Shown here: positions 1 through 8,325 of the stretch, one piece after another | How the letters are laid out: each line of letters begins with the position of its first letter | Position numbering within the stretch: the first letter of the stretch is position 1 | Source: Isoetes taiwanensis | Taxonomy: Eukaryota > Streptophyta > Lycopodiopsida > Isoetales > Isoetaceae | NCBI GenBank assembly: GCA_021234155.1 | Contig: JAJEKV010000033.1 | Location: 7,680,635 to 7,744,634 of the forward strand | DNA: 64,000 bases | Reading direction: 5' to 3' | The notes under the pieces: generated by a model | What the model was told of the DNA's origin: nothing | Databases searched by the model: none | Seen by the model: the letters and a program-made list of their open reading frames with translations, nothing else | Program-made: the position numbers and the translations under genes

Positions 1-926
1 GGATTTGGGCGGCATAAGAACATGGCATAGGGTTGTCCAAATTATCCGCCCCTCCCATTGCACACTTTGCGAGTAGGCTGAAAAGTGTTGGGACTGACCA
101 GTAGCCTCACGGATGCATAGCCAAAGGGGCTATTCCCGGGTTGCATCTCCCCGCCCGATGGGGCGGTAGGGATCACTCCCACCGAGGGTCTACATCTTTC
201 TCAAGGTGACTAGAGGGCCACCGCCCTATTCGGACCGAACCCACTGGAAAGTGAACACCACTTCACGGGTGTCGAGCCCATGCCTTACCCGCACTCAGTG
301 GTAAGCCATTAGACCTAGTCACAATGATCCCCGGTAGGCCTTATACACCAGAGGGATCGTTCAAGAGTCAGAACACGAACCTCCTTCTTAGCCAGTCTGG
401 CCCCTTCACCCACAACCAGGTGTGGTTCTTGTATACAGGCCGAAACTACAGTGTGCTAGAGAGGCTACTCTAGGAGCATCAACTACCAAGCTTTAGGTCT
501 CTACCCCCCCTTCCCAATACAAGGAGTTCACAGAGATACATCATCCATATACATCACAGAAGACTAAAGAACTAGATCTAATCTATATCATAGAGTTAGG
601 TTCTTAGTTAGAGTCTGGTATCTAGAGATCTAGATGGCTGCTAAGGGCAATTTAATAGGCTAAACCTACTGATTCAATGACTGGAAGACGGTTTAGGCTA
701 TTAAATTGACCAAATACCTGATCCTTGGCTCGCTCCTCCTGCTCTGAGTTCGACCATCCTGCTGAACTGCTCGAATCAAGGAAAACTAATGGTGCAATTC
801 GCTTAGACAGAGTCTGGGAGGCGGTTTTGACTCCTGGGGCAGCCAAAACAGAGCTCTAGAACCCTATGGACGAAAATGGCAAGTTAGGGTTTCCTCCTAC
901 CTAAATAGACAAGGGGTTAGGGCTAG
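1..926 (-). repeat. 3' LTR of the H3-carrying element (truncated at both ends)
   Basis: This matches 6174-7104 of the right-hand LTR. The match ends abruptly after GGGCTAG at 926, where the right copy continues for another 288 bp to its terminus. The missing part is the U3 start of this LTR. The other end lies beyond the window. It contains the same 19-bp inverted repeat as the other copy. Confidence 0.85.
648..708. repeat. 19-bp inverted repeat inside the left LTR
   Basis: Arms at 648-666 and 690-708 pair at 18 of 19 positions across a 23-base loop. The same structure is in the other LTR (arms near 6826-6844 and 6868-6886). It would fold as a stem in the LTR transcript. Function unknown. 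Confidence 0.75.
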
Positions 927-2148
927 CGCTGCACTCATGACGTAGGGGCAGTTCGTTGTCCTGTGACCTGGCTGGAAACTCCTGAAGCAAAGCTGCTTTT
1001 CTATGCACTCCTGCCTCTTTTCCTAGGGCATAGCCTGCAAAAAGGACCGCACTGCTTTGGAGTAGTTTGACCCCTCCTGCTTATCCTTGAAGGACACCTG
1101 CTTTTTCTCTTGCTGCTTCCCCTGGTTGCCACCATACGGGGCTCTAGCTGGACCTGGACTGGCTGCCCTAGGACTATAACTCCCTGTTGCCTTGCCTTTA
1201 TCCTGGTAATACTGTTGCCTCTGCCCGCTATTCTGAGGTCCCGTCCCTTGCAAGCTTATTGCTTGGATTCTGCTTCCGATACTGTCTTAGGGTTTATTGC
1301 CCTTACAAGCTTGCGGATCTCATCATTCAGCCCCTCAAAATAGCTCTCCACTGCATGCTTTTCACCCAACTTTGGCACATAAAGTCTTAGTCTCATGAAT
1401 TCCTCTGTATATTTCTGGACTGATTTGTTGCCCTGCTGCAACCTGTAAAACTGCTGCATCATGCTGGACTTGTGCTCTCTCGGGACGTAATGGCGCTTGA
1501 AAGCTTTAGCAAACTTTCTGAACCTGCATGCATCCCTGCTTAAGCCATGGGCCTTGGCATAACCCTTCCACCAAATGCGTGCTGCTCCCTTCAGGTTAGC
1601 TGTCGCCACCCTGCCTTTGTCCTTGTCCTTCATACCATAGGCATTGCCATATTCACTCATTTCATCGAGCCAAGCCTCTGCTTCCATGCCCGACCTGTTC
1701 TCGCCTGAGAATTGCTCGAGCTTCCTGGCAATGCAGAGTCTACCTTCTTCTGGTAGTCCGAGGTTCTCGTCTCCTTGTGCCTGTCGTCCCTTCGGTCCTG
1801 GACTTGTTCAACCTCTTCCTCGGAATCAGAGTCTGAGTCCGAGCTTGAGTCGGAGGATTCCGTGCTGGGGGACCTCCTTCTCTTGCTCCTCCTCTTGTCC
1901 TTTCCTGTTTTCCCGAAGCTGATGCTTGTGGTAACCGAAGCGTTGCCCTCGAACCCACTCCTCGCCAGCGGCCGGAAAGCCTTTATCTGCTCGAGGTCCG
2001 TCCTCATCTGTGACATTTCCTCTTCTGGGGTTATGGGCCCAAATGCTTCGTACAGACTCCTTGCCGAGGGTGGCCTGGGCGGAGTCTGTTCTTCCCTATG
2101 GTCTCGGCGTTGTCGCTTCCCCGAGCCTAGGCCTCTAGTCAGATACAC
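927..2148 (-). pseudogene. Retrotransposon gag with degenerate zinc knuckle
   Basis: Reading right to left, 2148-1745 encodes a charged N-terminal region (S/D/E-rich, basic RRSKRRR patch). 1745-1260 encodes a typical Retrotrans_gag domain (EAEAWLDEM, A-R-I-WW, F-K-RHYVP, YTEEFMRLR). 1253-930 encodes a basic Q/G-rich tail followed by a zinc knuckle at 989-948. The knuckle reads C-F-R-S-F-Q-P-G-H-R-T-T-N-C, so the second cysteine of CX2CX4HX4C has become serine. Frameshifts near 1745 and 1260 and a TAG at 1023 break the frame. The ORF ends about 20 bp after the knuckle, where the pol deletion joins LTR sequence at 926/927. Confidence 0.85.
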
Positions 2149-2315
2149 AAGTAGGTCATGGCTATAAGGTTAGTTTTATTTATTCTCTTGCATTATATAT
2201 GTTTGTTGGTATAGTTGTGGAACAAAATACATCAACAAAACATTTAAAGTGCAAAAGAAATTATATTCATATTATATAATATCCTAATACAAAACCTCCG
2301 GGATCAAGAGTCTAA

Positions 2316-3507
2316 CTATTCTTGAAATCGCCGGTAGGATGGGTTATCCTCAAGGAACTTCTTAACTTGGGCCGTTCCTATCGAGCGTCCCAAGTTCCTA
2401 AGGACATTGGTTGACGTCCCGCCCTGTAAGGCTGTCACCAACTCCTCTACTCTGCGGTCGGATGTGTAGGCCGCGGTTACTGCCAATCTTCCCTGCCGTC
2501 GGTAGGGCACGGCGAAGTCGAAAAGGTCCAGTGCCATCGCTCTCTTGACTAAGACGGCGTAGTCGACATTTGCAGCTATTCGAGCATGCCTGCCAAAGCC
2601 AGAGAGTGCAATGAGCATGAACACTCCTTCCTCGCCCCGGGGACTGAATTTGCGGTGTATCACCGCTATTCTCCCATCCAGCAGCAGGGGCAGGTAGTAC
2701 CTCAGCGACCTGTCGTTGTGTGTTGCTGACGACTCTCCTCCTGCTTGGCCTCCAGCTCTATGCCTTCCGGCGTATTCGTCGACCTCTACCTCAGTGATTT
2801 CTTGGTAGTCTCTGATTGTCGAGTCGACCCGCCTGATGTCGATCCCTGCTCCTCTTGCTGGAGGTGGTGTCGAGGAGCTCGGCATCAAGATGCTGGTGGT
2901 CTTGCCGCGGATCCCCATCTGTTCCTGGAGGGCGTAGAACTCCTCCTCAGTTGGCAGCTCTCGCGCTTCCATTATCTGCCTGATGTTGCTGTAGGCCTGG
3001 ATATCGGAAGTCGACTCCCCTGTATAGGTGTCGGCTTCCCTCACTTGAAGCGGGAAGTCTGAGGCTCCCCGGACGATGAAGTCATCCAAATCTGGTTGCT
3101 GCCATAGTTGGTGCAGCAACTCATCAAGCCGGAGCTCCCTGTCCCTGCATTCGGGGAGATTCTGGATGTCGCTGAGGAGCAGATACTCCTCGCCGCCAAT
3201 GATGATGGGGGCTAGCTGAGGCTCCCCGGACGATGAAGTCATCCAAATCTGGTTGCTGCCATAGTTGGTGCAGCAACTCATCAAGCCGGAGCTCCCTGTC
3301 CCTGCATTCGGGGAGATTCTGGATGTCGCTGAGGAGCAGATACTCCTCGCCGCCAATGATGATGGGGGCTAGGCTTGTGATGCCTAGCCCAAGTGGGGGA
3401 GCGACTCTGAGGGTCTGCCGGCTTCGCTCGAAGTTGGTTAGCTCCTCTTCTGCTTGCCGCCGTTCTTCCTCTGGAGTCTGGGTCGAGCTCCGTGTACTCT
3501 TATTTGG
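2316..3507 (-). pseudogene. Retrotransposon ORF B, unknown function, broken by a 157-bp tandem duplication
   Basis: The frame is open from about 3507 on the minus strand (S-S-T-Q-T-P-E-E-E...) but I see no in-frame ATG at its start, so it may need splicing, a non-AUG start, or may have lost its start. Near 3220-3374 a 157-bp segment is duplicated in tandem. Because 157 is not a multiple of three, the frame shifts, so the longest ATG-led version (346 codons from 3356) begins with out-of-frame residues. The downstream body (SDIQNLPEC..., RYYLPLLLDG..., YRRQGRLAVT...) is open to 2316. I recognise no domain. It lies between the H3-like gene and gag on the same strand. Confidence 0.6.
3061..3374. 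repeat. 157-bp tandem duplication inside ORF B
   Basis: The segment starting GAGGCTCCCCGGACGATG at 3061 is repeated at 3218 and is essentially identical in both copies. The lack of divergence marks a recent slippage or replication event. It adds one base modulo three and so disrupts ORF B. Confidence 0.95.
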
Positions 3508-3543
3508 TCAATTTGGAGCAGTGTTGGGCATTTTTGGGGCATG

Positions 3544-3610
3544 GTCTCACACGTTGCGCCCAGGCCGAAAATGAAAAGTTCATTTTCTGTCCTGGCGCGA
3601 CGTGTGAGAC
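3544..3610. repeat. 67-bp hairpin, copy 3 (between the H3-like ORF and ORF B)
   Basis: Third copy of the hairpin, in the intergenic gap after the H3-like stop codon and 37 bp before ORF B becomes open. Its outer stem is almost perfect (GTCTCACACG with CGTGTGAGAC). Confidence 0.9.
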
Positions 3611-3754
3611 ATCGTCTCAAATTTGCTCAAAGTGTCCATTTTAACTAAAACAAAAGCCAGAATTCAATAACTTAACTTAATTAAGCAAGATTAGACATAT
3701 TATTTAGCCAAAAACTGTTTATATTAACAAAAATTTTCTATTATTTACAAAATT

Positions 3755-5125
3755 TTAAGGGCGTTCTCCCTTGATGTGTCTAGCAAGATGCATGTCTTGC
3801 CTCATGAGTGTGACCCTCTTCGCATGAACTGTGCAGGCCGTCGAATCTTCAAAATGCTGCACCAGCTTTTGTTCCGCTGCCTCCTGCAGGGCCAGCAACA
3901 TCTCGTCGGTCACTCTCATATCCATGTTGTACTCCTGGATGACCTCTCGGACTAGGCGGGCGAACGGTGCACGGGGAATCAAAAACCCGTAGCTACGCTG
4001 AAAGTGCCTGATCTCCTTCAGGGCCCTCCTCTCAGTCTCCTTCCTGCCGGTCCTCTTCTTCCCTGTTGCTCTAGGAGGCTTAGGCTTCGGTGGTGGCGGC
4101 TTCAGAGTTTGGCTCTTCGTCGGGTGTCCTCCTTCGATAGTCCTCACTCTGTGCTCCTGGTAATATGCGTTATACGCCTCCCACTTCACCATGTAGGCGT
4201 TGTGCTCTCTTAGCTTCTTCTGATAGACCTTGACGGGGTCTATCACGTACGCCTCTCGCTGTGGCCGCGGTGCTTTGACCCTATCCCACGTCGGGTAAGG
4301 TGGGGGCTTCTGCGCCTGATCGGGCTGCTCCGGGTCGGGGATTGCCTGCTCCTGGTGGAGTACTGCCTGCTCATCAGCTGGGGCTTTTGTGGAGCTTGCC
4401 CCTTCGGTGTTGGGGACGTAATCTTCATCGGAATCGTCGGTGGAGGGCGGGGACTGGTCAGCTGAAGGTTCGTTAATGACTAAACCCTTTACTCGCTTAA
4501 CCTGAACGACTCTTCTTTTGCCCACCTTCGTGCCCTTCGCCTTCGCCTTCTTCTTGCTCGGTTCCTCGGCTGTGTTCGGCTCCTCCTGTTCCCTCTTCCT
4601 CTTCTTTTCTCGACGGCGCTCTTTGGCTTCGTGCTTTTTGATCCATGCCGCAAGCTCCTCCTCCTCAGCTGGCTCAAGCCTCGGCTCCCTCTGTTCCTCT
4701 CGCTCCTCAGCCTCCTTCTCCGGAACCCAAGCTTCGAGCTGCTCCTCGATGGTTGGCTCGGGAATCGGCTGTCTCCGTCCTTCCTTCTCTTCGGCCGCCC
4801 GATCTTGTTCTTCTTTCTTCTTCATTTCCTCCTCGGCCCGCCCTTCTTCTTCTTTCTCCTTCCTTGCCACTTCTTCAAGGATTTTCTGCATAACGTCCGG
4901 CTGCTCTTCGCCCTGGACTTCTGTTCCGGCGTCGGAGTGGGCATCCTCCTCTACCTCTGTGTCACCCCCTTCTTGATCGTTGTTGTTGCTGGGGTGCTCT
5001 TCGGACAACTCTCCCTCGCTTTGACCTTCTTGCCGAGCGACGCGCTGCCGAAGCATCTCCTGGAGTATGGCGCTGGGCGGAGTGACACCTGGAGGGACTC
5101 TAGCGGTCTCTTTGGTCCTGGCCAT
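3755..5125 (-). CDS. Histone H3-like protein encoded by an LTR retrotransposon
   Basis: An intact 456-codon ORF, the first in the element. Residues 1-9 read MARTKETAR, eight of nine identical to the H3 tail, with K4 and R8 kept and K9 replaced by V. Residues 368-456 (3758-4024) form a complete H3 histone fold. A hand alignment to canonical H3 gives about 47 identities in 89 residues with no gap, covering the alpha-N helix, alpha1 (PF-RLVRE), alpha2 (ALQEAAE, FED), the C-x-x-HAKRVT segment and the final GER. Between tail and fold lie about 358 extra residues: an E/K-rich probable coiled coil (about 60-190), a basic NLS-like stretch (about 170-214), an acidic patch (about 229-236) and a proline-rich basic stretch (about 343-361). 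The protein is presumably nuclear and could enter nucleosomes or bind H4 or chaperones; this is inference. CENH3-like residues include RHFQ, LIP and VTLMR. Confidence 0.93.
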   Translation of the reverse strand: MARTKETARVPPGVTPPSAILQEMLRQRVARQEGQSEGELSEEHPSNNNDQEGGDTEVEEDAHSDAGTEVQGEEQPDVMQKILEEVARKEKEEEGRAEEEMKKKEEQDRAAEEKEGRRQPIPEPTIEEQLEAWVPEKEAEEREEQREPRLEPAEEEELAAWIKKHEAKERRREKKRKREQEEPNTAEEPSKKKAKAKGTKVGKRRVVQVKRVKGLVINEPSADQSPPSTDDSDEDYVPNTEGASSTKAPADEQAVLHQEQAIPDPEQPDQAQKPPPYPTWDRVKAPRPQREAYVIDPVKVYQKKLREHNAYMVKWEAYNAYYQEHRVRTIEGGHPTKSQTLKPPPPKPKPPRATGKKRTGRKETERRALKEIRHFQRSYGFLIPRAPFARLVREVIQEYNMDMRVTDEMLLALQEAAEQKLVQHFEDSTACTVHAKRVTLMRQDMHLARHIKGERP

Positions 5126-5315
5126 GCTTGACGGTTCGTCGATTCGAGCTGTGCGCCAGAAGATCGCCTTGGCAAACGAGAGCAGATTTTTTAAGGAAGA
5201 ACGTGGAAATGGGGAGGGTCCTAGGTCTATTTATAGACGGGCCATTTTAGGTCAAATTTCAAACTACCCTTCTGGGTCACTTAAACACCTAAATTTAAGC
5301 ATTTCTAACCTCATG

Positions 5316-5382
5316 GTCTCACACATTGCGCCCAGACTGAAAATGAAAGTTTCATTTTTGGTCCTGGCACAACGTGCGAGAT
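5316..5382. repeat. 67-bp hairpin, copy 2 (leader, before the H3-like ORF)
   Basis: Same 67-bp structure as the other copies, here with the tip ATGAAA/TTTCAT. It lies about 190 bp upstream of the H3-like start codon on the element's strand. It is the most diverged copy in the outer stem. Confidence 0.88.
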
Positions 5383-5530
5383 ATGGTGGATTCTGATGCT
5401 AAATTTTATACTTTCTAAGCATGTTTTTAAGAATGTAACATACTAATTCTAGCTAATTCTTAGCTTAAAATTGGAATTACCAAATTATTTTTCTGAAATT
5501 CATGACTTTTCAAGGTGTTTTGGGCTCGAT

Positions 5531-5597
5531 GTCTCACACGTTGTGCCCAGCCCGAAAATGAGATTCTCATTATCTGTCCTGGCGCGACGTGTGAGAC
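5531..5597. repeat. 67-bp hairpin, copy 1 (leader, near PBS)
   Basis: An imperfect inverted repeat begins GTCTCACACGTTG and ends CGACGTGTGAGAC, with arms of about 30 bases and a minimal loop. In this copy the tip is ATGAGA/TCTCAT. It lies about 190 bp from the PBS in the untranslated leader. Confidence 0.9.
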
Positions 5598-5789
5598 CAT
5601 CCTACTTTTTGAAGGTTTGGCTCACTAATTTTAATCTTTTTACATTCTCATTCACTTTAACTGTTACTAGCTTAGCATATACTACAAAAATGAGAAAAAA
5701 AATTTCCATTTTTCGAGGTTTAAGGATCCTATCAAGTTAGTACTACTGGGAGCATGGTCAGTGCTTTGCTCTTGGTCTCCAAGAACATT

Positions 5790-5801
5790 GCTCTGATACC
5801 A
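5790..5801 (-). promoter_or_regulatory. Primer-binding site for initiator tRNA-Met
   Basis: On the minus strand this reads TGGTATCAGAGC, the complement of the 3' end of plant initiator tRNA-Met and the commonest plant LTR-retrotransposon PBS. It lies one base inside the end of the 5' LTR. This fixes both the orientation of the element and the inner LTR boundary. Confidence 0.95.
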
Positions 5802-5802
5802 C

Positions 5803-7392
5803 TGTGACGTCCCCTACTGTGATACACGGTGCACTCACCGTATACAAACAGAGTTCATCCCCATACCAGCTCCATAATGATCTGAGGGGCCCTCCACATA
5901 TCATCGCGGACCGTCTTTGGGTCCCCAAGGGGAAGAGTGAAGGGGTCATTTTACCCCTCCTCCCTCGGGGCCTACCTAGGCTGCTGAGCGTAAACATACA
6001 TGTCAAGAAACAATATCAACACATATCCACCTCGAAGGTGGTACATCAACATCCTGCATAGACAAAGATCAAAGACAATACATATGGGAGATCCTACCCA
6101 AGGCTCGGACTTCGAAGGGATGACTCAAGGCTTGGGTCTCCGAGTTCATTGCGCATGCAGAGTCCATGGCAATGGATTTGGGCGGGCATAAGAACATGGC
6201 ATAGGGTTGTCCACTCCATCCGCCCCTCCCCGGCACACTTTGCGAGTAGGCTGAAAAGTGTTGGGACCCCGATCAGAGCCCACGGATGCATAGCCAAAGG
6301 GGCTATTCCCGGGTTGCATCTCCCCGGTTCCGATGGGGGCGGTAGGGATCACTCCCACCGTGAGGTCTACATGCCGACTCAAGGTGACTAGAGGGCCACC
6401 GCCCTTATTCGACCGAACCCACCGGAAAGTGAACACCACTTCACGCAAGTCGAGCCCATGCCTTACCCGCACTCGGTGGTAAGCCATTAGACCTAGTCAC
6501 AATGATCCCCTGTAGGCCTTACACACCGAGGGATCGCTCAAGAGTCGAACACCTAACCTCCTTCTTAGCCAGTCTGGCCCCTTCACCCACAACCGTGTGT
6601 GGTTCTTGTATACAGCCTAAACTACAAGCAGTGCTAGAGAGGCTACTCTAGGAGCATCAACTACCAAGCTTTAGGTCTCTACCCCCCCTTCCCAATACAA
6701 GGAGTTCACAGAGATACATCATCCATATACATCACAGAAGACTAAAGAACTAGATCTAATCTATATCATAGAGTTAGGTTCTTAGTTAGAGTCTGGTATC
6801 TAGAGATCTAGATGGCTGCTAAGGGCAATTTAATAGGCTAAACCTACTGATTCAATGACTGGAAGACGGTTTAGGCTATTAAATTGACCAAATACCTGAT
6901 CCTTGGCTCGCTCCTCCTGCTCTGAGTTCGACCATCCTGCTGAACTGCTCGAATCAAGGAAAACTAATGGTGCAATTCGCTTAGACAGAGTCTGGGAGGC
7001 GGTTTTGACTCCTGGGGCAGCCAAAACAGAGCTCTAGAACCCTATGGACGAAAATGGCAAGTTAGGGTTTCCTCCTACCTAAATAGACAAGGGGTTAGGG
7101 CTAGGGTTTCCAATTATCCCTTTAGGCATGTGGGATAATTGGGAATGGCCCACTTGCCTTTAATGGCTAGGTGGCATAAATGTATCTACATGGAAAGGTG
7201 TGCACCTTAATAAATGTGCACATTGGTAAATGTGCACATTAATAAATGCACATACACATACCTTGCAAGTTGCCCCCTAGGGGCTACCCGCCTGGCTACA
7301 CGTCGGCGTACACGTCAGTCGGGGTGGCGTGTACGCGTGACGAGGCAGTACAGTATACGTCCTGGGACCGTATACTGTGCTGGAACGTCACA
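5803..7392 (-). repeat. 5' LTR of the H3-carrying element (complete)
   Basis: The repeat runs from TGTGACGT at 5803 to ACGTCACA at 7392, an inverted terminal match of eight bases with the TG...CA ends expected of an LTR. Length is 1,590 bp. The inner edge is fixed by the adjacent PBS. About 470 bp of it (near 6636-7104) match the left LTR without a visible difference, while 6174-6635 carries about fifteen clusters of mismatches. Just inside the outer end is a perfect 10-bp inverted repeat (7350-7359 with 7369-7378). The outer boundary rests on the terminal match, because the other LTR is cut off. Confidence 0.8.
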
Positions 7393-7854
7393 CCTACCTG
7401 CTCCAGAAGCACTCCCTTCTAGTCTTGGCGTCTCCATGCTCCTTGACGTGGTCGAAGCCATGCTCCCTCCAAGATCGTGCACACACTTCGGGGGCTGCTA
7501 CACCAGGCTATGCTACGACGAACGATGCTCGAAACGAGTTTCGAGCGAGTAGATGAGTGTTCAGGTGCTAGGGTCAGGAAAAGATGTCTAGGGTTAGGGT
7601 TTGTGCTAATATAAGATAGGGTCCACATGGGATGCCACTTGGCACCAATGGGGTGGGGCCGTGTGGCGGTTTGCCCAATAGGATAAGGCCATGTGGAAAT
7701 GGGCCTTATCCTAAGGTTATCTAAGTTAAGCATTTAACTTAGATGTGCACCCCTTGCCACTTTCTAAGGTATACAAGGCTACAAAGGTAGACTTGTATAG
7801 TGACGGGTCCAGGAATATACGTATCTAGGTTGTATATTCCCCTGGAATGTCACA
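7393..7854 (-). repeat. Remnant of a second, related LTR
   Basis: Just outside the 5' LTR, a second LTR-like end occurs at 7848-7854 (TGTCACA, preceded by CCTGGAA). Like the first, it has an inverted repeat just inside it (GGAATATAC at 7812-7820 with GTATATTCC at 7832-7840). The arms differ in sequence from those of the intact LTR while the layout is the same. I infer that the H3-carrying element landed in or beside an older relative. Confidence 0.4.
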
Positions 7855-7899
7855 CTTGTATAAAAGCCATAAAAATTGCATATACTCCCTTGTCCGCTT

Positions 7900-8090
7900 C
7901 TAATTCCGTAATCACTCAGAATCCCCCCTCAGTTCCTATCTTCGAAGCCCATCACACTCCATCTAAGAGGAGCGAAAGCATCGGATCTCCCAAGTTGTAC
8001 CCTCGTTCTTCGATCATATGGGTGATGCAATCTAAGGTGCTTATAGCAGTGCGCCCTGAGTCAATGAGAACATGTGTTTTGCTGACATAG
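7900..8090 (-). pseudogene. Possible retroelement aspartic protease fragment
   Basis: On the minus strand this reads ...THVLIDSGRTAIS..., resembling the D-S/T-G active-site strand of retroelement proteases, and the frame stays open for about 45 residues. It lies directly beside the second LTR remnant, which would suit a deleted older element. The match is short, so this is tentative. Confidence 0.3.
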
Positions 8091-8261
8091 AAAACAACCA
8101 CACTTCATCATGTAGTTACAATAAACTATATCATTTTCCTCCATCTGTTTAGCTTTCCTCCTTTGCTAGTCATACTTCTCTAGCGCCTTGCTCACTTTCT
8201 CTCTCTAGCGCCTTGCTCACGACACTCTATCTCTAGCCTTCCTTTTCCACTTTCTCTCTAG

Positions 8262-8267
<6 letters not shown>

Positions 8268-8322
<55 letters not shown>
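8268..8322 (+). repeat. (CT)n microsatellite
   Basis: About 27 uninterrupted CT repeats immediately precede the LINE sequence that starts near 8323. A related CT/CCCT-rich tract also occurs beside another LINE end at 21801-21852. Confidence 0.97.

Positions 8323-8325
<3 letters not shown>

Larger units (their letters stand above)
1..7392 (-). mobile_element. LTR retrotransposon carrying a histone H3-like gene, pol deleted
   Basis: Positions 1-926 and 6174-7104 are two copies of one LTR, and everything between them reads on the minus strand. In element order: 5' LTR (7392 to 5803), a PBS matching initiator tRNA-Met (5801-5790), a leader with two 67-bp hairpins, an H3-like ORF (5125-3755), a third hairpin, an unknown ORF (3507-2316), a gag with a zinc knuckle (2148-948), then the 3' LTR. 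No protease, reverse transcriptase, RNase H or integrase is present. The gag zinc knuckle is followed about 20 bp later by LTR sequence that lacks its first ~288 bp, so one deletion removed pol and the start of the 3' LTR. The 3' LTR runs off the left edge, so its far end and the target-site duplication cannot be seen. Gag type and layout suggest Ty3/gypsy-like ancestry, but without pol this is an inference. Confidence 0.9.

Noticed and set aside
2490-2560. Y-R-R-Q-G-R in ORF B resembles the K-R-Q-G-R near the C terminus of histone H4
   Set aside because: The residues around it do not follow the H4 fold; only four or five positions agree. Not enough to call a second histone.
4518-5131. Long plus-strand open frames across the H3-like gene
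   Set aside because: They are antisense shadows of an E/K-rich coding strand (giving S/L/F-rich products) and have no conserved features.
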